Of a stretch of DNA of 64,000 nucleotides, positions 1 through 8,761 are shown in pieces. Origin of the DNA: Streptomyces canus. Its GTDB lineage: Bacteria; Actinomycetota; Actinomycetes; Streptomycetales; Streptomycetaceae. The DNA is taken from contig NZ_CP107989.1 of NCBI RefSeq assembly GCF_041435015.1, positions 2,790,001 through 2,854,000 on the forward strand. Direction: 5' to 3'. A program made the position numbers and the translations under genes. The notes below the pieces were generated by a model, which worked only from the letters and a program-made list of their open reading frames with translations, was not told the DNA's origin and searched no databases. How positions within the stretch are numbered: position 1 is the stretch's first letter; each line of letters begins with the position of its first letter.

Positions 1-1
1 G

Positions 2-709
2 ATCGCGCCCCGGCTGCCCGACGTGCTCGTTTGCCTCGTCGCGCTCGCACGCCCCGCCCGCAGTGACGGCAGGATCCTGCCCGGGTGGTGGTCGCCGGTC
101 GGCCCCGACGGGAAGGACATGGCAGGCGGACACGGCAACAACGGCATGGCCCACGGCATCGCGGGGCCCCTGGCCGTGCTCTCCCTCGCCCTGCGCGCCG
201 GAGTCAGCGTCCCCGGCCAGGAGGAGGCCGTCGGCACGTTCGCGACCTGGCTCGACCGGCACGGCGACCACTACTGGTCCACCGCAGCCCACATGGACGC
301 CGCCCAGCCGCCCGCAGCGGAGCCGGCCCGCCAGTCCTGGTGCTACGGCCAGCCCGGCATCGCCCGCGCCCAGCAGCTCGCCGCGCTTGCCCTCGGCGAC
401 CCTGTACGGCGCCAAGCGGCCGAGGACACCGTCGAGGCGATCCTGACCGACCCGCTGCGGCTCGCCCGGATCACCGACTCGTCGCTCTGCCACGGCTGGG
501 CCGGGCTGCTGACTCTCACCCGCGCGGTCGCCGCCGACAGCACCAGCCCCGAACGCTTCACCCCGATCATCCAAGACCTGCACCGACGGCTGGCCGCCGA
601 CTGGGAGCACCTGCCCAAACCCGGATTCATGGAAGGCCGCGCCGGGGCCCAACTTGCCCTGAAGGCCACCGACGACACCGGTTGGACCCGCGTCCTCCTG
701 CTCACCTGA
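2..709 (+). CDS. LanC-like lanthionine cyclase, 5' partial
   Basis: The reading frame is open from the left window edge, so the N-terminus is missing; about 235 codons are visible against roughly 400 for the family. LanC proteins are zinc enzymes that add Cys thiols to dehydrated Ser/Thr in lanthipeptide precursors. Visible family motifs are GNNGMAHGIAG, SWCYGQPG and SLCHGWAG. The Cys of WCYG and the Cys-His of CHG are the expected zinc ligands. The next gene starts 36 nt downstream on the same strand and encodes other lanthipeptide tailoring domains, which supports the call. Motif evidence is strong; substrate unknown. Confidence 0.9.
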   Translation: MAPRLPDVLVCLVALARPARSDGRILPGWWSPVGPDGKDMAGGHGNNGMAHGIAGPLAVLSLALRAGVSVPGQEEAVGTFATWLDRHGDHYWSTAAHMDAAQPPAAEPARQSWCYGQPGIARAQQLAALALGDPVRRQAAEDTVEAILTDPLRLARITDSSLCHGWAGLLTLTRAVAADSTSPERFTPIIQDLHRRLAADWEHLPKPGFMEGRAGAQLALKATDDTGWTRVLLLT

Positions 710-744
710 CCCCACCCCGCCGTCTCGCAAGGAGTTCCCCCCTC

Positions 745-2790
745 ATGACCCTCGACGAAGAGAACCTGCCCGTCACCCTGGACACGTCCTGGTGGCACGC
801 CTCCGTGGCCTTTCCCGACCCGCACGCGGACGCCGCCCGGGCCCTGGCGACCGCGCTGGCCGGGCGCCGCTTCCACTTCCTGCGCAAGGACGCCGGCGTG
901 CGCCTGCGTACCGAACAGCCCGTCGCCGACTTGCTGGACCAGCTCGTCGCCGACCGCGTGATCACCGGATGGGTGGGCGGGATCTACGAGCCGGAGACGC
1001 ACGCCTTCGGCGGCCCCGAGGGCATGGAGGTCGCGCACGACGTGTTCTGCGCCGACAGCCCGGCCTCGCTCGCCGAGACCGGCACCCCCGGCGCCCGCGA
1101 ACGCAGCGTGATGCTGCTGTCCGCCATGATCCGCAAGGCAGGGCTGGACCCGTTCGAAGCCGGAGACGTATGGGCCCGGTGGGCCGCCCTGCGGCCCCCC
1201 GTCACCCCGCCCCAGGGGCCCGCACTGGACAGAGCCGTCTCCGCGATGCGGCGGCTGATGAACGCGGACGCGGCCCTGCGCTCAGACGCGGAAGCGGGCT
1301 GGGTCGAGCGCGTCGCCGAGTTCGAGGACGCCGGCCGCCGCCTGCGCCGGCTCGCCGCAGACGGCCGACTAATACGCGGAATCCGGGCCGTCATCGCCCA
1401 TCACGCGATCTTCGCGTTCAACCGTGCGGGCGTGCCTGCCGACGCGCAGGCCGCCACCGCGTGGCTCGGCCGTCACGTCGCCTTCTCCACCGGAGAAGGC
1501 GCTGACGTGTCTACCCCCAAGTCCGCCTCAGCGGACCCTAGCCTCCCTCGAATGGAGACCACCATGACACCCGTAACCGACCCCAACCAGCTGCGCGAAG
1601 CCCTCGCCCAGCGGCTCGTCGACAGCGGCCACCTGCGCAGCAAGGCGGCCATCGACGCCTTCCGCACCACCGACCGGCACGCCTTCCTGCCCGGCGTCGA
1701 CCTGGAGAGCGCGTACAAGGAGGACGCCGTCCCGATCAAGCACGACGAGCACGGGGAGATGATCTCCTGCATCTCCGCGCCGTCCATCGTCGCCACCCAG
1801 CTCGAACAGCTCGGCGCCCAGCCCGGTCACAAGGTCCTGGAGGCTGGAGCCGCCACCGGCTACAACGCCGCCCTCCTCGGCAAGATCGTCTCCCCCGGCG
1901 GGCAGGTGTGGACCCTCGACGTCGACCAGGACCTCGTCTCCGGCGCGAGCAAGCACCTCGCCGAGGCCGGCGTCGACAATGCCACCGCGGTGATGGCCGA
2001 CGGCGCGGCCGGGCTGCCCGAGCACGCCCCCTACGACCGGATCATCTTCACTGTCGGCGCCGGCGACGTACCCGTGAAGATCCTCGACCAGCTCGCCCCC
2101 GGCGGGCGCCTGGTCCTGCCGATGCGCATCCGCGGAAGCATCTCCCGATCCTTCGCCTTCGAACGCGACGGCGACACGTGGAAGACCGTCTCCTGCGAGA
2201 TGGCCACCTTCATCCCGCTGCGCAAGGGCGTCTGCGACGACGTGTACACCCTCGTGCCGATGGCAGGCGAGGGCAACGTGCGCCTGGAGACGTTCAGCGA
2301 GCAGGACGTCGACCGCGACGCGCTGCGCTCCGTCCTCGACCAGCAGCAGACCAAGCTCTACACCGGGGTGAAGTTCCGGCAGGGCTCGGCGTGGGAGTGG
2401 CTGTACCTGTACCTGGCCTGCGTGCTGCCCAACGGCCTGTCCCGGCTGCCGGGCCAGCGCCCCGGGTTCACCCCGCACTTCGGGTGGGGCTCCATGGCCG
2501 CCCTCGACGGCGGGTCGCTGGCATACCTGACCATCCGGGAGGGCGAGGACGAGCAGGGCCGGTACTGGGAAGTCGGCGTGATCGGCCACGGCGAGGGCGG
2601 CGCCGGCCTCGCCGAGCGCGTCGTGAGCGAGATCCGCGCCTGGGACGCGACCGGCGGCAACGACGCCCCCGAGCCGGGCTTCCGGATGGCCGTCGCGGAC
2701 TCGCGTGACCGGCTGATGGCGGACGACGCCTGCTTCGTCGTCGACAAGCCCTACAGCCGACTCGTCGTCGACTGGGCGCGCAAGGGCTGA
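745..2790 (+). CDS. LanB C-terminal-type domain fused to FxLD-system methyltransferase
   Basis: ATG at 745 follows AAGGAG (729-734). The 681-residue frame has no stop between two domains. Residues about 1-250 resemble the thiopeptide-type bacteriocin/SpaB C-terminal domain that eliminates glutamyl groups in split LanB systems (YEPETHAFGG, FCADS). Residues from about 274 are a PCMT-like O-methyltransferase of the FxLD lanthipeptide system, with SAM motif VLEAGAATGYNAAL and acidic TLDVD. Such enzymes methylate precursor Asp side chains. A GGAG at 1554-1557 precedes an in-frame ATG at 1564, so the methyltransferase (408 aa) may also be made alone. Domain calls are firm; whether the product is one polypeptide is not. 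Confidence 0.82.
   Translation: MTLDEENLPVTLDTSWWHASVAFPDPHADAARALATALAGRRFHFLRKDAGVRLRTEQPVADLLDQLVADRVITGWVGGIYEPETHAFGGPEGMEVAHDVFCADSPASLAETGTPGARERSVMLLSAMIRKAGLDPFEAGDVWARWAALRPPVTPPQGPALDRAVSAMRRLMNADAALRSDAEAGWVERVAEFEDAGRRLRRLAADGRLIRGIRAVIAHHAIFAFNRAGVPADAQAATAWLGRHVAFSTGEGADVSTPKSASADPSLPRMETTMTPVTDPNQLREALAQRLVDSGHLRSKAAIDAFRTTDRHAFLPGVDLESAYKEDAVPIKHDEHGEMISCISAPSIVATQLEQLGAQPGHKVLEAGAATGYNAALLGKIVSPGGQVWTLDVDQDLVSGASKHLAEAGVDNATAVMADGAAGLPEHAPYDRIIFTVGAGDVPVKILDQLAPGGRLVLPMRIRGSISRSFAFERDGDTWKTVSCEMATFIPLRKGVCDDVYTLVPMAGEGNVRLETFSEQDVDRDALRSVLDQQQTKLYTGVKFRQGSAWEWLYLYLACVLPNGLSRLPGQRPGFTPHFGWGSMAALDGGSLAYLTIREGEDEQGRYWEVGVIGHGEGGAGLAERVVSEIRAWDATGGNDAPEPGFRMAVADSRDRLMADDACFVVDKPYSRLVVDWARKG
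1554..1566 (+). promoter_or_regulatory. Internal ribosome binding site and ATG for the methyltransferase half
   Basis: GGAG at 1554-1557, six bases, then ATG at 1564 inside the 745-2790 frame. It sits in a low-complexity linker (S/T/P/A-rich) exactly between the two domains, as expected if two cistrons lost their stop codon or if the second is also initiated separately. Confidence 0.5.
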
Positions 2791-2794
2791 GCCG

Positions 2795-3907
2795 ATGATC
2801 CCCGCGATAGCCAGCCGCATCCCCCTGGTCCGCCGCACCAAGGCGCCCGCTCTCTCCTTGGAGGAGCGCATCAACCACCTCACCGGGCTGACCGTCGCGC
2901 CCGCAGGTGCGAGCCACCACGACCTGGTGGCCCGCGCCTGCGGGGTCCTCAACTACGCCGCGCTCATCGCCTCCGACGTCGGCCTGCCCGACCTGGCCGC
3001 CGACCTGTGCTGGCGCCAGCACCAGGTCTGCGCCGACGCCGGACGCCTGAGTGGACCGATCGCCGTCATGTCGCTGATGCCGCTGGTCAACCTCTCCCGG
3101 CTGCTGACTCGCGACGGCCAGGGCGAGGCCGCCTACGACCTGCTGGTCCGCCTCAACCACGCCGCGCGGCAGCGGGAGAAGACCGAGATCGACGGCCGCA
3201 CCGTCGACCTCTCGCCCCTGACCGGCACGGACGAGGATCACCGCACGGTGTGCCAGGAGCTGTACGTCACCCTCCTCGTGGACGGCGCCCGCGCCCTCGC
3301 CCGCATCGGCCGGTGGACCGAGGCCGCCGACGCCATGACCCAGCACCGCGGCATCGGCAATCGGCTGCTCGACGGCCGCCAGATCAAGATCATGGCCCTG
3401 ATGGAGCAGGGCCTGAACCAACAGGCCCGCGACCTGATCGACAGCACCCAGCCCACGGAGCCTTGGGAGAGAGCCATCGCCCTCCTCCTGCACGCCCACT
3501 GCCGGCCCGTAGACACCCCCGTCCCTGAACCCGACCTCGACCGCACCCTTGATGAGGCCGTCCAGCTCCTTGCCCACCCCGATCCGCCGACCGCCGCCTT
3601 CCAGACCCGGATTGGCCTGTCAGCCCTGGAACTGGACCGCACCGGACGACATGCCGCCCGCCTACTCGACTCCCTCGTCAGCGTCGCCCGCCTCGACGCC
3701 TACGCCGCACGAGACGCACTGCACCACCCCGTCGCCGTGTCCGCCCTGGACGACGGGGCGATAGACGCGCTCAACGCGGTGATCGCCGCGGCCGGACTGG
3801 GATCCGGCGTCCTGTCCGCCCACCACCATGAGGCTCTGACGGGCGCGGTCGGCCACGCCGAGACAGAACTGGAAAGGCTGCTGCAGGCCGAACCAGATCC
3901 CGGCTAA
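2795..3907 (+). CDS. Hypothetical helical (TPR-like) protein of the lanthipeptide locus
   Basis: ATG four bases after the methyltransferase stop, so probably translated from the same message. The 370-residue product is alanine/leucine-rich and almost entirely predicted helical, with repeated helix pairs (LAADLCWRQHQVCADAG, VDGARALARIGRWTEAADA) resembling tetratricopeptide-type repeats. No signal peptide, membrane segment or catalytic motif was recognised. Its position between modification enzymes and the exporter suggests a scaffold or regulator for the lanthipeptide system, which is inference. A hairpin terminator follows at 4003-4032. Confidence 0.7.
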   Translation: MIPAIASRIPLVRRTKAPALSLEERINHLTGLTVAPAGASHHDLVARACGVLNYAALIASDVGLPDLAADLCWRQHQVCADAGRLSGPIAVMSLMPLVNLSRLLTRDGQGEAAYDLLVRLNHAARQREKTEIDGRTVDLSPLTGTDEDHRTVCQELYVTLLVDGARALARIGRWTEAADAMTQHRGIGNRLLDGRQIKIMALMEQGLNQQARDLIDSTQPTEPWERAIALLLHAHCRPVDTPVPEPDLDRTLDEAVQLLAHPDPPTAAFQTRIGLSALELDRTGRHAARLLDSLVSVARLDAYAARDALHHPVAVSALDDGAIDALNAVIAAAGLGSGVLSAHHHEALTGAVGHAETELERLLQAEPDPG

Positions 3908-4002
3908 GAGGGGACGGCCCGGGATGCCCCGCCGTGCTGCCCACGCTGTTTGGCGGTGTCGACTTTCGGCCATTTCCTGCCCGCAGCCGCTCCAAGCCAG
4001 GC

Positions 4003-4032
4003 CAGGGATCCCGCGCCCGCGGGGATCCCTGA
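4003..4032 (+). terminator. Hairpin terminator after the first lanthipeptide transcription unit
   Basis: CAGGGATCC at 4003 pairs with GGATCCCTG ending at 4032, extended inward by CGCG/CGCG with one bulged base. It lies about 100 nt after the stop at 3907 and before the ABC transporter gene. No U-tract follows, as is common in GC-rich actinobacteria. Confidence 0.55.
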
Positions 4033-4140
4033 CGCAGGACATGGCGGGCTCCCCAGCACGACCGAATGACGTGTGTTCGATATCGCAGCCGTGTCGTTAG
4101 ACCTCACGACTCTGCCGCAGCGACCGTCCTAAGGGGAACG

Positions 4141-6081
4141 ATGACCTCGGCCATTACGCAGGACCAGCCGCCGCAACCGCCCAAGAAGACCGCGCCGGAC
4201 GACGAACCGCAGGAGGCCGGTGTTCGAGAGGAGGAATACCTCTACCGCGACGAGTCGAGGCTCCAGGCCGGCTCCCTGCTGACCTCCCGCACCATGGCGC
4301 GGCGCCTTCCCTCGCTCGTGCGGCGCTCGGTGCAGATGGCCTGGCGCGTGGACCGCGGCGCGACCATCGGCCTGCTGGTGTGCCAGATCGGGACCGGCCT
4401 CCTCGCTGCCCTCAGCCTCCTGGCCGTCACGGGCACGATCACCGCGCTGATCTCCTCGGGCGACATCACCGATCGGCTGTGGGACGCCGCCCCGCAGCTG
4501 GCCGTGATCGCCGCCGCCACCGGCCTGCGCACCCTGCTGGGCATCACCGTCGTCTGGCTAACCGGCCGTCTGCGCCCGGTGCTCGGCCGGGCAGCGGAGC
4601 TGACGATGATCGAGGCCGCGCTCGGCGCGGAACTGGCCGCCAACAATAAGCCCGGCTACAACGACGCCTACGACATCGCCGACCGCGGCGCCCAGGTCAC
4701 CCCCGATCTCGTCGAAGAAGCGCAGGACGTCCTCGCGGCCACCGCCACGCTCGCGGCAGGCGCCACCGTCCTGACCGTCCTGCACCCCCTGCTCCTTCCC
4801 CTGCTCTTCCTCGCCTGCCTGCCGCAGGCCGCCGCCTACGTCCGCTCCGCCCGCGTGATCTACCTCGCCGGGCTGGAGACCTCCGGGCGGCGCCGGATGC
4901 TGGGCAAGCTGCGCTGGCACATGGCCTATCAGGAGTCCAGTGAGGAGATGCGCGCCTGCCTGGCCGGCCCTTTCCTGATCGGCCGGTACCGGCGGCTGGC
5001 CGCCTCGGTCAACGCCGCCGAACGCCAAGCCGCGAACACCGGTGCCTGGATGGGACTGGCCGGAGCAGTGGCCGGCGGGATCGCCTCGACCGCGGTGTGG
5101 GCGGCGCTGCTGTGGCTCCTGGCCTCCGGGCGGATGAGCCTGGCGGCCGGCGGCGGCGCCGTATTCGCTCTCCAGACCGCCACCGGCTCAGTGCGCGGCA
5201 TCATCAACGGCGGGGCCCGCCTGGTGCGCACCGGCTGGTACGTACAGGACTGGCAGAACTTCCTCGACAACGCCCACGGCCAGGCCATGACCGACTCCCG
5301 CGGCACCGCGCCCGTCACCGCGGCCCCGGAGCGTTTCGAGGTCCGCGACGTCACCTACCGCTACGACGGCGCCCCGAAGGACAGCCTGAGCAACGTCTCC
5401 CTGCACGTGCGACGCGGGGAGATCGTGGCGCTCGTCGGGGAGAACGGCTCCGGCAAGACGACCCTCTCGCGCCTGCTGTGCGGACTGCTGCTGCCCACCG
5501 AGGGCGACGTGGCCTGGGACCACGCCTCCACCGCGGACCTGCACCCGTGGGAGTCGTGGGAGCACGTCGCTCTGGTCCCGCAGAAGTTCACGTACCTGCC
5601 GCTGACAATGCGCGACAACATCACGTTCGGGCAGGGCGACACCAGCGACGCGGCCCTGCTAGCCGCCTGCGAGGCGTCCGGCGCCGCGGAGATGCTGCCG
5701 GGCCTCCGCTCCGGCCTGAACACCCTCCTGACCAGCGAGTGGTTCGGCGGACAGCAGCTCTCCGGCGGGCAGTGGCAGCGCCTGGTCCTCACTCGCGCGT
5801 TCCACCGGCAGGCGGCTCTCCTGGTGATGGATGAACCCACGGCCGCCCTCGACGCCCGCGCAGAGCACCGGATCTTCGCCGGCCTGCGCGAACTGGCCAA
5901 GGACCGCGCCATCCTGCTGATCACGCACCGCCTCACCAACGTGGCCGTCGCCGACCGGATCGTGGTCCTGGACGAAGGGCGGATCGTCCAGGAGGGCACC
6001 TACGCCCAGCTCACCCAGGAGCCAGGTCTCTTCCGGACCCTGTGGGAGCTGCAGCGCCGGATGAGCGGCGACACCCCCTGA
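4141..6081 (+). CDS. ABC transporter, fused transmembrane and ATPase domains
   Basis: ATG at 4141 is preceded by AAGGGG; upstream in-frame codons are open but lack a ribosome site. The 646-residue protein has an N-terminal hydrophilic stretch of about 60 residues, transmembrane helices over roughly residues 75-380, then an ATPase domain: Walker A GENGSGKTT (about 433), Q-loop LVPQKF, signature LSGGQWQR (about 540), Walker B LLVMDEP and H-loop ITHRL. All catalytic residues are present. This half-transporter layout works as a homodimer. Between two FxLD-type methyltransferases, it is most likely the lanthipeptide exporter. No N-terminal peptidase domain is seen, so leader removal must come from elsewhere. 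Confidence 0.9.
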   Translation: MTSAITQDQPPQPPKKTAPDDEPQEAGVREEEYLYRDESRLQAGSLLTSRTMARRLPSLVRRSVQMAWRVDRGATIGLLVCQIGTGLLAALSLLAVTGTITALISSGDITDRLWDAAPQLAVIAAATGLRTLLGITVVWLTGRLRPVLGRAAELTMIEAALGAELAANNKPGYNDAYDIADRGAQVTPDLVEEAQDVLAATATLAAGATVLTVLHPLLLPLLFLACLPQAAAYVRSARVIYLAGLETSGRRRMLGKLRWHMAYQESSEEMRACLAGPFLIGRYRRLAASVNAAERQAANTGAWMGLAGAVAGGIASTAVWAALLWLLASGRMSLAAGGGAVFALQTATGSVRGIINGGARLVRTGWYVQDWQNFLDNAHGQAMTDSRGTAPVTAAPERFEVRDVTYRYDGAPKDSLSNVSLHVRRGEIVALVGENGSGKTTLSRLLCGLLLPTEGDVAWDHASTADLHPWESWEHVALVPQKFTYLPLTMRDNITFGQGDTSDAALLAACEASGAAEMLPGLRSGLNTLLTSEWFGGQQLSGGQWQRLVLTRAFHRQAALLVMDEPTAALDARAEHRIFAGLRELAKDRAILLITHRLTNVAVADRIVVLDEGRIVQEGTYAQLTQEPGLFRTLWELQRRMSGDTP

Positions 6082-6192
6082 TCACCCGGCCCGTGCGAGG
6101 CCACCGTTCTGCCAGGCAGAGACACAGGGCCGCTCCCGATGCTCCCTCCGCTCCACGTCCGAACCCGCCCAACTAGCCCCGGAAGGAAGGCC

Positions 6193-7488
6193 GTGACGAC
6201 TCCACCGGCTACGGAAGTCAGCGACGTGAGCGAGCTTCGCCACCAGCTCGTCGAGCAGCTCCGCGCCGACAACCACATCCGCACCGCCGCTGTCGAGCGC
6301 GCCTTCCGCACCGTGCCCCGGCACGTCTTCGCTCCCGACGTCGCGGTGGAAGAGGCGTACGCCAACGACATCATCCCCACCCGCCACGCGCCCGACGGCC
6401 GGGTGATCAGCTCCGTTTCCGCACCGTGGCTACAGGCCGACATGCTCGAAGCCGCTCGCATTCGGCCTGGCCACCGTGTCCTGGAGATTGGCTCCGGGGG
6501 CTACAACGCCGCCCTCATGGCCGAACTCGTCGGCCCGGCCGGGCACGTCACCACCCTCGACATCGACCCTGCCGTCTCCGAGAGGGCCGCCCGCTTCCTC
6601 ACCAAGGCCGGATACGACCGCGTCCGCGTGGTCACTGCGGACGCCGAGCACCTGCCCGCCGGTGTGGTTCCGGACGGCGGATTCGACGCCATCGTGGTCA
6701 CCGTCGACACCTGGGATCTGCCCTGGATCGGCGCCCTGGCCGAGGGCGGCCGTCTCATCGCACCGCTGCGTCTGCACGGCTACCACTGGGCCATCGGCTT
6801 CACCAAAGATGAGGGGACGCTGCACAGCGACGAGCCGCTCATCGTCTGCGGCTTCGTCGCCATGCAGGGCGACGGCGCCTGGCAGACGAACCGTCGCACC
6901 GTCCCCGGCACCGGAGTCCACCTGTCCTGGGAAGACGGCACCCCGCTGCCCGTCGACCAACTCGCCCCAGCCCTCACCCGCGAGCCGACCGTGACACGCA
7001 CCCACGTCACCGTCGGCGGCCAGGAACCCTTCGACGCCCTCACCCTCTACCTCGCCGGCGCCCTGCCCAGCTTCTGCCGCCTGGAGGTCGACCCAGACGG
7101 CGACAACCAGATCCTGAACCCGCCGCCCCAGCACTGGCCCGGCGCCGCCATCGTCCGCGGAGCCTCCCTCGCCCGGCTGGCCACCGAACGCATCGGCGAC
7201 GGAGACGATGGCAAGGGCCTGTACGAGTTCGTCGTCCACGGCCATGGCGCCCAAGGACACGTCGCCGCGCAGGAGATGGCCGAGCAGGTACGCCACTGGC
7301 AGCGCAACCACCGCGGCGCCCGCTGCCCCCTCATCACCGCCCGCCCGACAGCCGACTGTGCTCCGGCAGGCACGGACCACGAACCGCACGTGTTCGCCAA
7401 GAAGCACACCCGTATCACCGTGGACTGGCCGATCGTTCCCAGCAGCGCTGCCCTGCTCACCAACCCGGGGAGCTGCAGCGCCATATGA
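6193..7488 (+). CDS. Second FxLD-system type O-methyltransferase
   Basis: GTG at 6193 preceded by GGAAGGAAGG. The 431-residue protein shares layout with the methyltransferase at 1564-2790: a PCMT-like Rossmann domain, the element following motif I, and a long C-terminal extension ending in a similar ITVDWP segment. Its motif I reads VLEIGSGGYNAAL, one residue shorter than VLEAGAATGYNAAL of the first copy, and the post-I acidic residue is in TLDID. The two copies are clearly diverged rather than a recent duplication. It probably methylates an Asp/Glu in a lanthipeptide precursor; the need for two such enzymes is unexplained. Confidence 0.8.
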   Translation: MTTPPATEVSDVSELRHQLVEQLRADNHIRTAAVERAFRTVPRHVFAPDVAVEEAYANDIIPTRHAPDGRVISSVSAPWLQADMLEAARIRPGHRVLEIGSGGYNAALMAELVGPAGHVTTLDIDPAVSERAARFLTKAGYDRVRVVTADAEHLPAGVVPDGGFDAIVVTVDTWDLPWIGALAEGGRLIAPLRLHGYHWAIGFTKDEGTLHSDEPLIVCGFVAMQGDGAWQTNRRTVPGTGVHLSWEDGTPLPVDQLAPALTREPTVTRTHVTVGGQEPFDALTLYLAGALPSFCRLEVDPDGDNQILNPPPQHWPGAAIVRGASLARLATERIGDGDDGKGLYEFVVHGHGAQGHVAAQEMAEQVRHWQRNHRGARCPLITARPTADCAPAGTDHEPHVFAKKHTRITVDWPIVPSSAALLTNPGSCSAI

Positions 7489-7564
7489 ACGGCGGTGCCT
7501 CCTGATCACCGCTCGCCCGCCCGCGCTGCACTCGCCCGTCCACCGTCTCGGAAGGCAGAGCTAC

Positions 7565-8704
7565 GTGACCTCTCCCGTCTCCCCTTCGGATCACGTCACA
7601 CCGCGTGCCGCCCTGTTCACGGGACAGCACGCCGCATCCCGGCACGCAGTATGGGTCGGCGCCGCCGCGATCATCACCGACGAGGTCGGCCGGGTCCTGC
7701 TGGTGCACCCCACCTACCGCAAGGACGGCTCGTGGCTGCTGCCCGGAGGCGTCGTCGAACCCGGCGAACATCCGGACGTCACTTGCCGCCGCGAGATCAC
7801 CGAGGAACTGGGCCTGGCGAACCTGCCCCTGGCGGGCGTACTCGCCGTCCACTCCCTCTCCCCGCACCACCCCGACATTCAGCCCGGCACTCCCTTCCCC
7901 GGGGAGATCCGGTTCGTCTTCGACGGGGGAACCCTCTGCCCCGACCAGGTCGAGGCCATCCGCCTGCCGCGCGAGGAGCTGTCCGAGTTCGCCTTCCTGG
8001 AGACCCGGGATGCGGTACAGCGACTGCGCCCTGTGGACGGGCAGATCATGCTCGCCGCCTACCGTGCCCGGCTCGGGAACACCGCCACCGCCCAACTCGC
8101 CGACGGCCGACACATCCTCGACGTCCCGGCGCTGGACCGCCACGACGTGCACGTCCGCTACCGGCCTTTGTGGGACAGCCCTCTCAACCGCGGCCCCGTC
8201 CCCGAGCGGCTCCCCGTGCAGCAAGCCTGGGCGTGGTGCTTCGTCCCCGACGGCCGGGTCGTCCTCGTGGCCGACCCCGGCCCCCGCGGCGCCCTGCCGA
8301 TGCTGCCCGGCGGCACCGTGGAGACGACCGACACGACGCCCGAGGACACCCTGCACCGCGAAGCCGCCGAGGAAGCCCAACTCACCCTGGCCGATCCAGT
8401 ACGACTGGGCTGGGTGCTGGACGAGACCGGCGAGGTCTACGGCGGAGTGGGGCCCAACGCCCGGCTCCGCCTGGCCGCCCGGGTCACCGCCATCGGGCCT
8501 GCGACCGCCGACCCCGCCACCGGCCACCCTTTCGCCCGCCTGCTCGCCACCCCCGCCCAGACAGCCGCTCTCCTGGGATGGGGCCCGCCCGGAGCGCGGC
8601 AAGCCCTGCTCGCCGCGGAGACAGCCCGGAAGCGGTGGCGCCTGCCCACGGCTCGCGCCGCCGCCATCGAGGAAGCCCCGCCGGAGGGGATGCGGCTGAG
8701 CTGA
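7565..8704 (+). CDS. Tandem double-Nudix hydrolase
   Basis: GTG at 7565 with GGAAGGCAGAG just upstream. Two Nudix domains lie in one 379-residue chain. The first box begins GGVVEPGE and ends REITEELGL (about residues 60-84) and fits GX5EX7REUXEEXGU exactly. The second begins GGTVETTD and keeps REAAEE but ends AQL instead of AGL (about 249-273). Nudix enzymes hydrolyse nucleoside diphosphates linked to another moiety; no substrate motif is identifiable. It is followed at 8762 by a triple-Nudix gene, so the pair may act in one nucleotide-handling pathway. Confidence 0.87.
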   Translation: MTSPVSPSDHVTPRAALFTGQHAASRHAVWVGAAAIITDEVGRVLLVHPTYRKDGSWLLPGGVVEPGEHPDVTCRREITEELGLANLPLAGVLAVHSLSPHHPDIQPGTPFPGEIRFVFDGGTLCPDQVEAIRLPREELSEFAFLETRDAVQRLRPVDGQIMLAAYRARLGNTATAQLADGRHILDVPALDRHDVHVRYRPLWDSPLNRGPVPERLPVQQAWAWCFVPDGRVVLVADPGPRGALPMLPGGTVETTDTTPEDTLHREAAEEAQLTLADPVRLGWVLDETGEVYGGVGPNARLRLAARVTAIGPATADPATGHPFARLLATPAQTAALLGWGPPGARQALLAAETARKRWRLPTARAAAIEEAPPEGMRLS

Positions 8705-8761
8705 CACGAACGACCACCCCGCCTCGACTCGTCCCGCTCCACGCACCTCTGAGGTAGCCCC

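Noticed and set aside
85..744. Upstream extension of the 745-2790 frame
   Set aside because: Overlaps the LanC gene in another frame and reads as Arg/Pro-rich shadow; AAGGAG before 745 marks the start.
1528..2952. A 474-codon minus-strand open frame
   Set aside because: Antisense to the FxLD methyltransferase; no motif or ribosome site.
8309..8385. Second Nudix box of the double-Nudix protein as degenerate
   Set aside because: REXXEE is intact and the spacing variant is common in the family; only the final Gly is replaced by Gln.
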